Of a stretch of 64,000 nt of DNA, positions 15,101-27,692 are shown piece by piece. The stretch comes from Pilatotrama ljubarskyi (lineage: Eukaryota > Basidiomycota > Agaricomycetes > Polyporales > Polyporaceae): contig MU277677.1 in assembly GCA_022385805.1 (NCBI GenBank), positions 439,236 through 503,235 on the forward strand, written 5' to 3'. The notes under the pieces are model-generated. The model ran no database searches. It was not told the origin of the DNA and was given only the letters and a program-made list of their open reading frames with translations. Numbering within the stretch: position 1 is the stretch's first letter; every line of letters starts with the position of its first letter. The position numbers and the translations under genes were made by a program.

Positions 15101-15933
15101 GGACATCCTAGAGCTGCATGACTTACGATATACTGTAGCCAACTCCTCGTCGATTGCGGTATCGGTCTCGCCCCTGGTGCGACGGGTGACGCTACCAAGT
15201 CGGAACTGCTTGAGACTGAGGAGACGGGAACCGGCGCGTTCTCACAGCACCGTGTGCTCATCTTTTGCCAGATGAAGCAGATGCTCGACATCATCGAGAC
15301 CGACCTCTTCAAGCAGCATATGCCCGCGGTCACGTACATGAGGCTTGACGGCTCGACGGATCCCAACAAGCGTCACGCCATCGTGCAGACCTTCAACTCC
15401 GATCCCAGCATCGACTGCCTCCTCCTGACGACCCACGTCGGTGGTCTAGGTCTGACGTTGACTGGTGCCGATACGGTCATCTTCGTGGAGCACGACTGGA
15501 ACCCCATGAAGGACCTTCAGGCGATGGATCGTGCGCATCGTATCGGACAAAAGAAAGTCGTCAACGTGTATCGACTGATCACCAAGGGGACGCTCGAGGA
15601 GAAGATCATGGGGTGCGTATTCCAGAGCTCCTCTGGCATGCCTTATGTATTAACCAGGCTTGTAGTCTGCAACGATTCAAGCTCAATATCGCCAACTCCG
15701 TCGTCACCCAGCAAAACTCGGGCTTGGCATCTATGGATACAGATCTTGTCCTGGACCTCTTCAAGCGCACGACAGAGGAGGAAGACGCCGCAGCAGCGGC
15801 TAAAAAGGACAAAGAGGCGGGCGTGCCGCCAGGCACGAAGAACGTCCTTCGCGGCTTGGAGGACTTGCCTCCGGAGGAGGAGTACCAGGAACTGGACGTG
15901 AAGAGCTTTATGAGCTCGCTGGGTCGGCAATAG
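9173..15933 (+). CDS. MOT1: MOT1/BTAF1 TBP-associated Snf2-family ATPase
   Basis: Mot1 uses ATP to strip TATA-binding protein from DNA and so redistributes it among promoters. The first exon is only 11 bases (ATG ACG TCG AG), spliced at 9184-9248 to a G that completes MTSRLDRLLVLLDTGS, the typical Mot1 N-terminus. HEAT repeats fill the first two thirds, with the conserved FSAAWEVRHGAAMALREL near 10460. The C-terminal Snf2 ATPase has DMGLGKT (about 14075), VICPPTL-like VCPPTLTGHW, the Mot1-specific LDEGH box (about 14400), LSGTPIQNN, and the helicase-C motif MDRAHRIGQKK (about 15525). The tail LQRFKLNIANSVVTQQNS and the end FMSSLGRQ are also typical. There are about fifteen introns and about 1,900 residues. 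The frame appears intact. Confidence 0.93.
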
Positions 15934-16191
15934 TCTGCATCATATCTTATTTGTCGTTTGCATGGCTTTCGGACCATCGTCACGGAATAGAGCATTGACC
16001 GGTAGAACCCATGTATTCTGTAGCTGTACGCCCGAATAGTTGTATAATACAGTATAATCGTCCGACGCTCCCCGTACACGCTACGTAGAAAGGTAGAGCG
16101 ATTCGACATTGTAGTCACGATTCATGAACGCGGAGAATGATATTCATGAACTGTGTGAAGACTCAGAAGAGCGCCAAGTGACGAACAGTAA

Positions 16192-17034
16192 TCAGAAGAG
16201 ATAATATGGTCCTCCTGGCCTTGAGTTGCGGGGGCGTCTCGCAAGGTAGCTTCGCCAATAGTGAGGGAAGCTGCATGCGAGGACAAACAGTATCACCGCT
16301 ACCGATATCCCTGCTATGGTTCCTCCCAGAGCGCCTGGACTGAGCGTCTTCGGCTGAGAGTCCGGGCTCGGCGTAGCACTCGGTGTGGCTGCATCCGAGC
16401 TGACGATTGTCGAAGACGAGGTCGACGGCGGGAACAGCGAGGCAGCCGGCGTGGCAAGGCTCCCGACTGCGGCTGTCAAGCAGGAGGTATCCTGCCCAGG
16501 GAGCACGAAGAAGGGTGGGGACTCGGCGAGGATCCCGAGGGCGCGAGACGTGTCATACGCGACTGCGACGTACGCGCCCCGAAGGACGTCGACTGGGCTC
16601 CAGGAATACTCGCTGGTGGAGGCGGACACGTTGGTGGCGACCGTGCGCGTAATGAGTATATCGTCGCTGAGTCCCCCAGCCGCAGCACCGACTGCTCGAT
16701 CGTTGGTGATCATGAGCGTAATGGGCGCGGAGATATCGGCCGATTGCCATCGAAGAGCAAGGCTCTGGCATTCAGTAGCGTTCCCGGGCGGGAGGAACTG
16801 AATATGCGGGGTAATACTAGGGACAGGTGCAGAAGATGTGGAGGATGATGGTGGAATGGAAGATGACGCGGGTGCCGACTCAAATGTAGTGGAGGACAGA
16901 CCCGGTGTCGTAGGAGAGATAGCCGCATCGTCGTCGCCGTCTGCGTCCTCTTCGCCCTTGCCGTGTTTCGCGAGCGTCGGGGCAATGAAAATGAGGAGGC
17001 CGAGTGAGTTGATCAGATCAAAGGTGATTAACAT
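16192..17034 (-). CDS. Serine/threonine-rich single-pass membrane protein, function unknown
   Basis: The predicted 280-residue protein starts with a hydrophobic leader (MLITFDLINSLGLLIFIAPTL). An acidic patch and a long Ser/Thr/Pro-rich stretch follow, likely O-glycosylated. Next comes a beta-sandwich-like segment containing ATECQSLALRWQSAD, a pattern common in secreted basidiomycete proteins, and then a second Ser/Thr/Pro linker. The protein ends with one C-terminal membrane helix (GALGGTIAGISVAVILFVLA) and a short basic tail. This suggests a type I surface protein. The frame stays open upstream to 17391, with alternative Mets at 17070 and beyond. I prefer 17034 because it puts the hydrophobic leader at the N-terminus. 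I do not recognise an enzymatic function. It converges on MOT1. Confidence 0.65.
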   Translation of the reverse strand: MLITFDLINSLGLLIFIAPTLAKHGKGEEDADGDDDAAISPTTPGLSSTTFESAPASSSIPPSSSTSSAPVPSITPHIQFLPPGNATECQSLALRWQSADISAPITLMITNDRAVGAAAGGLSDDILITRTVATNVSASTSEYSWSPVDVLRGAYVAVAYDTSRALGILAESPPFFVLPGQDTSCLTAAVGSLATPAASLFPPSTSSSTIVSSDAATPSATPSPDSQPKTLSPGALGGTIAGISVAVILFVLACSFPHYWRSYLARRPRNSRPGGPYYLF

Positions 17035-17826
17035 CTCTTCCCAGTGGTAGAACGTAGGAGTCAGCATCGAACAACGAGCCCGAGGAGATGGAAACTGACC
17101 ACGTAGGGCTTTGCGACAAGCGTACCAGTGGCAAAAGGGGTACCTCTGAGCGGGGTCAAAAAGTCCCGCAACAAATGGCTCCCATATCGCCATAAGTAAA
17201 AAGCTGTCGGTGGGATTGAATGACATTACCAGTGTCTCGGTTGCAGTATGGAAACATTGCCCTATCCAGCCCTGGATCTTCCACCGGTACCAGCCACATA
17301 CTGTATGCACTCCATCCCATTGTGCGCAGCAAGCGCAGACAAGAAGTACCTGGATCAATCTGGATCGTCTCCACCTGTGAATCGTACGCATACCTGTTCG
17401 TCAATCTCGCGTACACGATTGAGTTATCGGCGGTTGTATACAGTCTCGCATATGAGCGAGATTCGCAGACTGGACGGAGCGTGGAAAGAGGCATCTCGGG
17501 AATGCCGGCTTCCCAATACACGGCAAGATGTCATTGGTTATTCCTGTCGCGTGCAATGAGTGGCCTTGCGGATGTGGCACTAGTCAAACGCGACTGTGTG
17601 CAGCATGTGAGAGCGAGTTGCACTTCATAGCTTCATGGCCTCACGGTCTCCAGAGAACCCGGATTATGTGCGTCTCGCGACAAGCATAGGTGAGGGAGCC
17701 TTCTAGACATGTGCAAGGAGCACTTGGGAAGATTCTGACCACTTCCGGGCTACGATATCAAGCTGAAGCGTGATTGAAACCTACAGTTTATTGTACAAGT
17801 TCGGTCTGAAACATCGTCTCCTTGCC
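17035..17826. other. Intergenic, no gene recognised
   Basis: The segment lies upstream of the membrane-protein gene and downstream of the alpha/beta-barrel gene, both on the minus strand. An open minus frame from 17391 is contiguous with the membrane-protein gene but looks like chance extension. Nothing else is visible. Confidence 0.4.
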
Positions 17827-18644
17827 TCACGCTTTGGTGAACGCGACATGAATCAGGTGGACGTCAGCGGTGGCTCTGCACTTGGCGACGATTTCGCTGA
17901 GAGTCTTGTTCGTTTGTACCGCGTTCCAGTGGGCCTACGGACGAAGGTTATAGCACGAGGTTCTGTTAGGAATGGTGCATGTAAGACACGCACCTCGACA
18001 TTTGTCCAGCCGATGAACAAAACGACCACGTTGTCCTTCTCTACGGAAGGACCCCAGGCGGCGTGGAAAACGCCTTCGGACTGCCCGGCTGCGTTCATAG
18101 CCTTTGCAAGCGCGTCGACGAGCTCTTCGATTTCGCTCTTGGACTTGCCCTCCTTCGCCGTGAAGTACGCAATCTCGGTAACCGGCGCCTCGAAGGCCTT
18201 GTATGGCTCGCTGGTGGGGCGGACGTGCAGCATAGCCTCCTTCCCAGGCTGCGAAGCGTCAAAGAATCCCTTCGTAGCCTCTCGGAGGCGCGGGTACGTC
18301 TCCTTATCATTCATGAGCTTGTAGTGATCCTCCAGCTCCTCCCAAGCTGGAGCAGTCACGATCAGCTTTCCCGACTTCGCTCAACGTGCGGACCAGATGG
18401 CGAGGAAACCTACCGATCACGGCATACGCAGTCTCCTTGTCCTCATGCTCGACTCCATAGTACTTCCTGAGAACGCGATGAGCTGCAGATCGAGACCGAT
18501 AGGCAACCTCTCTACGTACTGCAGCTGGCCTTTCTGAGCGCTGAGGATGTCGAACGCGGGCTTCACGAGCGAGGCATCCTTGGGATTGGCACGGAACGCC
18601 TCAGTAGCTCGCTTGTGGACGATCTCAAGCGTAGGAAGAGACAT
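17827..18644 (-). CDS. Predicted two-repeat dimeric alpha/beta-barrel protein, function unknown
   Basis: The product, about 215 residues, starts MSLPTLEIVHKRATEAFRAN. Three introns can be placed. The first has a strong GTACGT donor and joins GQLQ to KYYGVEHEDKETAYAVI. The second joins that exon to VTAPAWEELEDHYKLM. The third joins GWTNVE to AHWNAVQTNKTLSEIV, and the protein ends in VHLIHVAFTKA at 17827. Two similar halves, each alternating beta strands and helices (for example EIAYFTAKEGKSKSEIEEL), look like tandem ferredoxin-like alpha/beta-barrel domains of the ABM superfamily. No catalytic residues can be assigned, and no named orthologue is recognised. A TATAAAG box at 18732-18738 lies 88 bp upstream. 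Confidence 0.75.
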
Positions 18645-19133
18645 TGTATCGTATATGCGGACGTCGGGCGGTGGTGGTGGTGACGGCTCTCAGTGAAGGA
18701 GTATCGGATGTACCCTCCCGCACGCTCTCAGCTTTATATCCCGCTGCGATACGGTTCGGCCAGTCAGCTGTTCGTCATCATCGGGAGTCTACTGGAGATG
18801 CTGAGTCAGGTCATCGCAAGGAGCAGAGCTGCATACAAATGCGCCTGCAAGCGTCCAGTGTCGGGCCGAGATCGCTTTAGGGGCGGCTGTTGCAAGGCTG
18901 TTGGGCTCTCTGAACGAACCTCATTGAATGGGCTCGGATCCGGATGGATGCCAGAGCTGTTTCGAGGTCGGTTTTCATAGTATGTTACAGAACTCCTCTA
19001 TATCATATGTCGCTCTGTCTACCGTAAGTACCACCAGTCTATAACTCAGGACCTCAGGCTTCAAGACCGGAGATCTGAGGTGTCCTCGACACTTTCTCTG
19101 CGTCCTACGGACCGCGCAATCATGCCGTTAGCC
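18645..19133. promoter_or_regulatory. Promoter of the alpha/beta-barrel gene and 3' region of the ureohydrolase gene
   Basis: A TATAAAG box on the minus strand (18732-18738) sits 88 bp before the ATG at 18644. The rest should include the 3' UTR of the next minus-strand gene. Short frames here look spurious. Confidence 0.5.
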
Positions 19134-21102
19134 TCACTCGGTCAGAGGAGTCTTCGCCATCAAGGCCAGAATCTCCCACCCGACGTTCGCAGCGGCGATC
19201 TGAGTAATCTCGTCTACACGTACTGTCAGTGCAAATGCAGTGCAACGGTGATAGCACTATGTACCTTGGGTATCATAAGCTAGATAATCAGACGATTAGC
19301 TATCACACACGGACAGATGGGTAAAGAGTACACGTACCAGGGGCGACTTCGACAATGTCTGCACCGACAATCTTCAGGCCGGAGAGGCCCTGGAGGATCT
19401 TCTTGATTTCCTGCAGAATACACGCGGTCAACTCATGACGTGCGGGGATTGTAGCCGCCCGAGCGTACTCTTGTAGTGATGCCTCCGATTTCCGGGCTAG
19501 CCGACGACGGAGCGGTCAGTTGGGAACGAGTAATAGAGTCTTTCCCTTGCACTCACGTTCCCGTCCTGTTGCAAAGTGTAAGCCCACGGATGAAAGAAAG
19601 CAGCAATACAAGGAAACGTACGCAGGGGCCATGCTCGGGTCGATGACATCGATGTCCAAGGTGACTGGCAGACGTTCAGCACCACGTGCGGCAGATCAGA
19701 AGTCCAGGACCTACTGTAGACGGGGTTATCGCCGACAGTGTCCCTAATCTTCTTTACGACACCCTCCCAGCCCATGTCCTCGACGTCCTCGGCGTGCGAG
19801 ATGACCCAGCCGAACTCGTAGTCTTCGTCATAGTCCGTCCAGCTGTTGATGGCGCCGCGGATGCCAACATGCTGTCAGAACAAGGGTGAGATCCTTAGGA
19901 AGGTGGAGAGTGATTTCGCACGTACGATGTTGGCGTTGTCGGGAGCGAGGAGACCCTCCTTGTATGCGTACCAGAAGTAGCTGCCGTGGCTGACGGGAAT
20001 CTCCTGCTCTGTGCATTAGCCCAAGATTCATGCTATCAGATCTAACCGATCAGCTTACCTCGCCTGGAAGCCACGGGCCGCCCTATGGTGTGTTAGTAAG
20101 ATATTGGACCTTCTGCGTCTGGGTTCGAAACTTACGGGGATCTGCTTCGGCTTCCAAGTGTCTGGGGGAAACAACGTAGCATCAGCCTCGCGCGAAGAGC
20201 AGCCGCGTCCAGATAGCTTACCGAGATGACTGTCGAAGTGGATGACGCTACAGAATGACATGTGAGTTGGCCCGCATAGTGGGGAGGCAGTGTGAATCGT
20301 ACCTAACTGGTCCATACACACTGGCGACGCCACGCAGGAGTGGAAGGGTGATGGTGTGGTCACCGCCCTTAAGAGAAGGATGAGCGGATTCAGAGTAACG
20401 ATAGGGTAATGAGAGAGCGTACGAGAGTGAGCACCCGCGGGTGGAACTTGCCATCCTTGGCGATGCTCTTCCCCGAGTACGAGCGAAGGCTGGCTCGGGA
20501 GAGAAGTGCAGCGTTGGCCAGCTCAAGCTGCCTTAGCGCGACCTTATTATCGGTCATTACCATGGCTGGGAGGTCGCATATGAGCTTGTTGCCTTCGTCC
20601 ACAAATTGGCTCTCTACTCACGAACGTCACCGCAGTCAACGACATCTAGGTGATCGCTGATGCGGACTTTGGCCGGCACATTGATTCTATCCACACCAAG
20701 GCGGCGGGAGCCCTGCCGGATACCGTTGGGGCCGAACCGTGCTCTAGAGACAAAGTCAGTTGGTTCACTTCACGCGCTGGACGGGAGAGGGACTAACCCA
20801 GGCCTGAAACTAGTTGCAGTGTCGAAAGGCGCGCCTACGACGGCAACATCGTAGTTCGTTTCAGCATCAGCACCGAAGCACCTGAGCGGAGCAGAGCGAG
20901 CGAAAGTAGTCAAGCCGTGGAAAGAGCCCCGCTCCCACGCAGCGTTAGACATGTCGGGGACGGAAGCAAAGATCTCCGTGAAGTTCAGGCTGTCATAGTT
21001 CCCAGAGTTCACGACGCCGACAGGGTACTGGACCGAGCCGGCAGCGTGGGCGACTTGGCTGACCACGAATGCGGCGACACTGAGGCGGGACGAAAAGACC
21101 AT
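19134..21102 (-). CDS. Agmatinase-type ureohydrolase with signal peptide
   Basis: Agmatinases hydrolyse agmatine to putrescine and urea with a binuclear Mn centre; related fungal enzymes use other guanidino compounds. The N-terminus (MVFSSRLSVAAFVVSQVAHA) looks like a signal peptide, so secretion or a vacuolar route is likely. The ureohydrolase motifs appear in order across many short exons: VAVVGAPFDTATSFRPG, ARFGPNGIRQGSRRLGV, GGDHTITLPLLRG (metal His), VIHFDSHLD (the DxHxD metal site), GIRGAINSWTDY and LDIDVIDPSMAP (the DxD metal site). The last exon reads ITQIAAANVGWEILALMAKT and ends at 19134. Length is about 400 residues. The substrate cannot be fixed from sequence alone. A TATAA-like box at 21160-21165 is about 60 bp upstream. 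Confidence 0.88.
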
Positions 21103-21942
21103 TTCTGCTGCAGCAAGTAAGTCCGCTCAGCGGTTCGCATTCTGACGGTAGGCTGTGCTCTTATAGCCGACGACGTCTCAGAAGGCGTCCCCTGAGAGAT
21201 AACAGCATAGAGAGCTATCGAGAGATGCAGCCCGCCAGCGAGGGAAGAGAACGGTGCGGCTGAAGATAAGGGCTAGTGGCACACTGCGGGTGTGTCAGAT
21301 GGGACGATAAGCTGGATTAATACAGGCGGGAGATACCTCGTAGTATACAAACCGATCTAGTGGTGGTTTGATACGATGATACGGACGCCTGAAGCCAAGC
21401 GGCAGAGATACACAAGATCGACATCCGCTGCACGGCGGGCCGGACTCATATTCTCTGCAAGCTGGTCGGACCCGTCCTCTCCGAACCGACTCAAGTGCCT
21501 GATCGCAAGCTGTCTAGATTCGACGTTATACGGAGTGGAGGTGTAAGTGCCTGGAGTGGGTGGCTTTCGGCGGCCGCGGCGGCAAGTGCTAATGACCAGA
21601 TGTCCTGTCGCCTTGTGAGGACCACTCAGTGCTTGATCGACGCATCTTCCTACTGCTTTAATATAGAGCATTAGCATCCCAAGATTGTCCAAGAAGACAC
21701 CTAAGGCTGAGGCTGGCAATTTGCGAGAAGGTAGGCCGACGAGAATGCTCGCAAGTTGGTGGAGGCCGCCGGTGAGAAGCGGCGCTACTGTATAAGTACA
21801 GTAAGCGCTCGAGACTGCGCGTTTAGTAGACTCTACCGTACAGTACGCGGTCAACATTGTAGCGCTCACTGCTTTCCCCCGTCTCCGTCGTCCCGTCCGA
21901 CGTGCAAGGTGCACATCCTTCAGAAGATCAATGCTCGGTTGA
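21103..21942. promoter_or_regulatory. Divergent promoter between ureohydrolase and PAN2 genes
   Basis: About 840 bp lie between two divergent starts. A TATAAG on the minus strand (21160-21165) fits the ureohydrolase gene. A 185-codon minus frame in the middle has no family resemblance and is probably chance. Confidence 0.5.
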
Positions 21943-24900
21943 ATGTCTGGAACCTATCACCAAATCCCCTCACTCACCTACCAGAGGGATGTCTTACCGC
22001 AACCCATAACTGCGCTCTCCTTCGACCCGGTCTCCGACATCCTCTGGTCGGGCACGAACTCCGGGCATGTCTGCGCAAACTACACTCCTCGAGGTCTACG
22101 CGGCGTGCATTACCCCGTGGGTGGTCAATTTGCGGTCAAGAAGATACTGGCGACAGATTCAAACGTCATCGCATGCGGCGTAACGAGCGAAGGGATCGGA
22201 GCCTGGGGCAAGGGCGGCATAAACAGCTGGTATTTCAAGTGAGATATCGCACATGTCCTCCGTACGCTCGTGAAGCTTTAGCTAGCTTCTTAGACCGGGA
22301 AATCAAATCGCGACTTTCTCAAATAAGCCTTCCAACTCGTCTGCGATCGTGATATCGACTGCGGCCCCCGAGTTACTTCTCCTGAATACCCAGACGGGTG
22401 CCGTCGTGAGACGAACCCCTGCGCCCTCAATATTGACGCATCTGCACTACACCGCGTCGCAGTCCTACTTTGTCTCAGGAGATGCGGACGGGTGGATTCG
22501 GCTGCATGACCCGCGCGATCTCACAAGTCGCTCGACCAGCTCTAATTCCGTCAAGGCGCACATTAGCGGCATCCAAGGAATAGAGACGTCTTCGGCCCTC
22601 TTGTATACCATCGGTCTGGGCGTTAGGTAGGATTGCAGGCGTACCGTGTTGGATTCGCACTGAAGGATAGCAGGCAAGGACGTCCGTTCCCCGACCCTCT
22701 GGTCAAGATCTATGACCTTCGGAATTTGAAGGCACTCCCGCCTATACCGTTCTCGGCCGGTCCCGCCTTTATTACGAGGTTCCCGAACCGCCCGACAACT
22801 CTTGCGGTCACTTCCAACCAGGGACTCGTGCAGATCGTGGACACGACCAACCCGACTACAAACGAGTTCTACCAGGTTCGCACATCTGAAGTTGTCGCTC
22901 TACTCGAGGCTTACATTGTCCTAGCTCGATGCACAATCCTATGTGAGCTCCGTCGCGATCTCCCCCACCGCCGGCTATATGGCGTTCGGAGACTCGGACG
23001 GTGCTATACACCTGCTGTCTGCGGCGGAAGAGGAAGCGATGCTGCCTTTCAACGGCTTTGACGGCAAGCCCATCGACTGGCCGGATACTCCTGAGCCGCT
23101 TCCCGAGATCGAGTGGACCGACTCGACGTAGGTCGCCTTGTCGCCTCTATCTTGCAGCCCCTAATCTTCGAGGACAGACCCTTGAACTCCGTCGGAATGC
23201 CATATTACAACACCCTGCTTCTCTCATCCTGGACAAAGGACTTCGTGCCGAGGAACCTTTACTTCCCTCCACCGGCCAAGATCCCTCAGCAGGTGTTGAA
23301 TTCCATCAAGGTCAACGACTCGATCGCGTATGCCACGCTCCCGAAGGAGCTTCGAGGCAGGCGTAACGTCGTCCCGAGCGCCCCTAAAAAAGGCGGAGGC
23401 AGGTTCAGGAGCGGCAAGGCTCGCCATGTCGATGTAAGTGGCTGCAAGAGGGCAGTTTGCGGCAGCGCTAACATTGCGGAGCAGTCTGAGCCTACAACAC
23501 CCACTTATGAGTACGCCCCGGACACTATCCCAAGGTGCTATCGTAAGGTCGAGATCGAGTACTCCAAGTTCGGTGTAGAGGATTTCGACTTCGGGTTTGT
23601 CTCTGACTTGCCACAGACATATGACACGAACACTGAACACCTGCACAGCTTCTACAACAGGACGACGTTCAGCGGATTGGAGACCCATATCCTCAACTCG
23701 TACACGAACCCGATCGTGCAGGTGATGCATTACACTATGCCCGTGCGAACGCTGGCGAAGTCGCACATTACGACAGACTGCCCGCACGAGCATTGTCTCC
23801 TCTGTGAACTTGGCTTCGTGTCCCGCATGCTCGAGGATGCGAGGGGCATCAACTGCCAGGCGAGCAATTTCTGCAAAACCGTTGGAGTCCTAGCGCAGAG
23901 TACGCTCTCTCTCGCCGTCTCCTTTGCCACAAGCTCATCAGATAACTCAGTGAATAACGCCATCGAGCTCATCGACTACGGCCGAGAGAGCGCCGATCTC
24001 ACCTACGCACACATGATCCAGATGTTCCACCGCTTCCTCATCGACCGTCTGAGCACCGAAGGCAACTCCTTTCCGCACAATCCCACTTTGTTGCCCGATG
24101 CCGGCCCGGCGGACCTGCACTCTCCTGCGCCTGCACCTATCACGCAGCTGTTGGGCATCGACGCGAAGAACGTGATTGTGTGCCAGAGCTGCCACGCGGT
24201 GCGCGAGAAGGAGAATATGACGCACCTAATCGACATGATCTATCCCGTTCGCAAGGTCTGCTTTGCTTTGCTCTAGAGACCCTCTGAGCGTCGTACTTAT
24301 GAGCTATCGCGTTCTCAGCAACCGACAAACGACCCCGCACAAGAGACGGACTTCGCGTCGATCCTGCGCAACTCGCTACTGCGCCGCACGACGCACAAAG
24401 CGACGTGTCAGACGTGCAAGCACTTTGCGACGTTCGAGACGCGTCGCTCGATCCGCACGCGCGACCTCCCGCCCGTGCTCGCGGTGAACGCGGCGGTACA
24501 CAACGAGGACACGCACAAGTTCTGGCGCGACCAACGCAGGCAGACGTTCTTGAAGCCGCGCGTGGAAATGAGGGGCCAGGTCGAAGGGATGGACGATCCG
24601 GAAACGGTCACGTATGAGCTGAGGGTGCGTCGTACTAGCGTTGCAGTGAGTTGGTTGGCTGACGGGGCGCGTGCGGCGTTAGTCGATGGTCGTGCAGGTC
24701 GTAGCGAAGGATGCGAACTCCCACCTCGTCGCGCTTGTCAAAGGTCAGTGTCCTCGCTACTTTTGTACGCAGTGGCTCAGAACTTGCGTAGTGCCGGAGG
24801 CGGAGCAAGCGCAGGACTCTGAGCCGTGGTACATCTTCAACGACTTCCTAGTGCAGAACATGACCGAAGTAGAGGTGTTGAGCATTCCGTCAAACTGGAA

Positions 24901-26198
24901 GGTGGGTGGCCTTCCTCCATTCACGCAATCATCGATACTAAGGTAGTATCGCGCTCAAGGTGCCCACTGTCTTATACTTCGAGCGCGTCGACCTCCGACA
25001 GCGGCTGGACTTCAGCAGCCTGCCGGACAGGATGGATCCGACGATCCTCTGCCGAGACACCAATATTGCAGTGTAAGCCTCCCACGATACTCAGGTCCGG
25101 TTATATACTGATACTCCTCTTGCGCAGAAACCGCGACCCTCGCCTCATCAAGCACGAGCCGCTGCGATACGAGGAGCTCCCCCGACCCGGAACGCCCATC
25201 GCTATCGACGCCGAATTCGTCTCGATGCAGCAAGAGGAAACCGAGTATCGCTCAGATGGTACGAAGAAGGTCATCCGACCGGCTCGCCTTTCCTTGGCCC
25301 GCGTATCCGTCCTTCGCGGCGATGGACCCAAAGAAGGCGTGCCGTTCATTGACGACCATATCCACACAAGCGAAATCATTGTCGACTATCTGACGGAGTT
25401 CTCCGGGATCAAGTGTAAACTGGTGTCGTCCTCTCGTCGTCGAACAGATTTGCTGATCCGCTGGATCTGTAGTCGGAGACCTGGATCCGAACATGTCACG
25501 GTATACGCTGACTCCTCTCAAGGTGGTCTACAAGAAGCTGCGTCTGCTCGTTGACAGTGGTTGCATCTTCATCGGACACGGTCTCTCGAAGGACTTCCGC
25601 ATCATCAGTCAGTCTATCGGTCATCTGGCTCCGCTTGGCATGCACTCATGAGGTTCTGCAGACATCTTCGTGCCACCGGAGCAAGTAATCGACACGGTCG
25701 ACCTGTACTACCTGGAGAACCGGCAACGCCGGCTCTCGCTCCGCTTCCTGACTTGGTTCGTGCTCAAGGAGAACATCCAAACGGACACGCACGACTCGAT
25801 CGAGGACGCGCTCTCTGCGCTCAAGCTGTACAAGGTCCACTTACAGCTCGAGGCAGAGGGTACGTTTGATAAGACGCTAGAGGAGCTCTACCGTGAGGGC
25901 CGACAATATGTGAGTCATTCTGCTACCTGTTCCGTTTTCTATCGGCTCACCCGCCTTGCAGAACTTCAAACCGCCGGTCCCAGCAAACACACAAACTAAC
26001 TCGCCCGCTCCTGGGTCGGGTACGGCCAGTCCCATCCCCGGCCAGATTGCCATGGGCAGGGGAACGTTCTTGCAGCAGCAGCCTTTCGCACAGGGTGCCG
26101 GACAGTATCCCCTTAATGCTCTCGCCACGCCACCATTTTTCCCTGCTCAAGGGCACCACAGGCATGGCTTCATGAACCAAAACTGGCGGAACAGGTAG
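21943..26198 (+). CDS. PAN2: PAN2, catalytic subunit of the Pan2-Pan3 deadenylase
   Basis: Pan2 with Pan3 trims poly(A) tails on cytoplasmic mRNA. The N-terminal WD40 propeller starts MSGTYHQIPSLTYQRDVLPQ and includes VSGDADGWIRLHDPRD and VKIYDLRNLKALPPI. A linker with PLNSVGMPYYN follows. The catalytically inactive ubiquitin-hydrolase-like domain holds HCLLCELGFVSRMLEDARG and the CxxC zinc pairs CQSCHAV and CQTCKHF. The C-terminal DEDD exonuclease has DAEFV (about 25210), GHGLSKDF (about 25580), DTVDLYYL and HDSIEDA (about 25795), so the acidic catalytic residues are present. The tail is Pro/Gln-rich. About a dozen introns occur, including one with the acceptor GAGGACAG near 23180. The length is about 1,150-1,200 residues. 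The gene is convergent with LCP5, 190 bp apart. Confidence 0.93.
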
Positions 26199-26387
26199 GC
26201 TTAACAGGGAGCTGCCTGATGGGGACGAGAAGATGTAGGAGGTGTACCAGTGGCCGACCTGTAATTCTGTATCGACTAGATCGCATGTAGATCGCATGTC
26301 GTATTGCTTTCGCGTTTTAATGATTTCTCGCGGTGAGAAGCGTGGGATTGGTAGTCGTCTCTCCTACTGGACGGATATGCAGAAGTA

Positions 26388-27692
26388 TCATTTCCTGCTT
26401 TTCGCGGACGCCCTCTTCTTCGCCGCCTTGACCTCCTTCTCGAACCTGCTGCGCTTCCGCTGCCTGGGCCCATCGTCGCCCAGGTCCTCGAACGCGTCGT
26501 CTCTCGAACGCGCGCGCGATCTCGCCAGTACGCTTTCCTTCTTCCCTCTCTGTCGCAGCTCCTCGTATCCATCTCCGATAACCCCACTTCGTGACCTCCC
26601 AACAGACTTGAGGATATCCCCAAACTCGTCCTCGAGCCCGACACCCGGCACACGTCCCCGACGACCGGACACCATACCGGACCCACCGAGGGCAATGTCC
26701 GCCTCGTCGAGCGCACGCCTGCGCGCCTCCTTCTTCTTCATGACCAAGCGTGTGAAGTTTTCCTCCTCGAACTCGGTCATGCGCTGGAGCTCGCGCGCGC
26801 GAGCGGACGAAAGCGCTGGGGTCGAACCCAGCCCGGAGGTCGACTCCATGTACGGCTTTGAGGGATCGAGGTGCGCGAGGTTCGCAAGGGCGCTGGGCAC
26901 AGGAGCACGTCGGCTCTTGTCCTTGTCCTTGCCCGTGCGCGGCTCGGTGTAGGGCATGGGTGCGAGCTTGGGCGGGCGGTACACGCCGTCGCGATCATCG
27001 CCGTGCGCGCTGGCCCCGTCCTCGTCTTCGTCATCGGAGCCTTGGTCCATGAGGGCTTGTGGGTTCGGACGAAACGCTAAGGGGTCTGCACAAGGTTGTC
27101 AGTAACCGGCGCCATCGTCGGAGGACCGAGGAATGCGCACCATTGACAATGTTCTTATCCGCAGAGTCACCCTCCTCCGCGATACGGACCAGCTTGTCGA
27201 TCTGGTACTTCATCCGGCCCTCCAGCACCTTGACCTTCTCGAGCACTACTCGCGCCTCGACCGTTGCGTCCACTCGGTCGCCGGCACCCGCACCGCGGGC
27301 TGGACGATCCTTGGCACTGAATGGGGCACTTGGAGGAGTGCGGTCGGCGAGCGAGTGACCGATGGTACGGCGAGCGGTTATGAGGCTGAGAGACTGCAGG
27401 TATGAGAGCATCATGTGGTGCTTGAGCGAGAGTAACGAGATGCCATCGCGCGTGTCGAGTGCAGGACCTGTAGCCTGCCTGCAGAAGCCAGGCGTGTAAG
27501 CGATGCAAGGGAAAAGCAGGCCCTCGGATGGTAGACGCACTTTTCTCGCAGAGACTGGATGGTGTCCCTGGTCGCCGCCATGCTGACTCTCATCTGATCG
27601 AGCAGCTCGCAGAAGGCCTTGACATCTTCGTCCTTGATACCTGCATCGGCTTGCGGCGCTGAGCCTGTTGTTGCGACTGCTTCAGTCGACAT
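26388..27692 (-). CDS. LCP5: LCP5/neuroguidin, Sas10-C1D family U3 snoRNP factor
   Basis: Lcp5 is a small-subunit processome factor needed for 18S rRNA maturation. The N-terminal exon has the Sas10/C1D-type start MSTEAVATTG with the helical DVKAFCELLDQMRVSMAATR. Next come VVLEKVKVLEGRMKYQIDKL and the family-specific RPNPQAL box after an intron at about 27075-27140. The C-terminal half is charged. It holds YRPPKLAPMPY, RMTEFEEENFTRLVMKKKE, and a strongly basic tail with RKRSRFEKEVKAAKKR, consistent with nucleolar targeting. Two or three introns are needed, and the product is about 370 residues. Start at 27692 is the first Met of the conserved exon; an open extension upstream lacks resemblance. 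Confidence 0.87.

Noticed and set aside
16261..16848. 195-codon plus-strand Arg-rich frame
   Set aside because: It is the shadow of the Ser-rich membrane-protein gene on the minus strand.
21357..21914. 185-codon minus-strand frame between the ureohydrolase and PAN2 genes
   Set aside because: No family resemblance and no splice context; it lies in a divergent promoter region.
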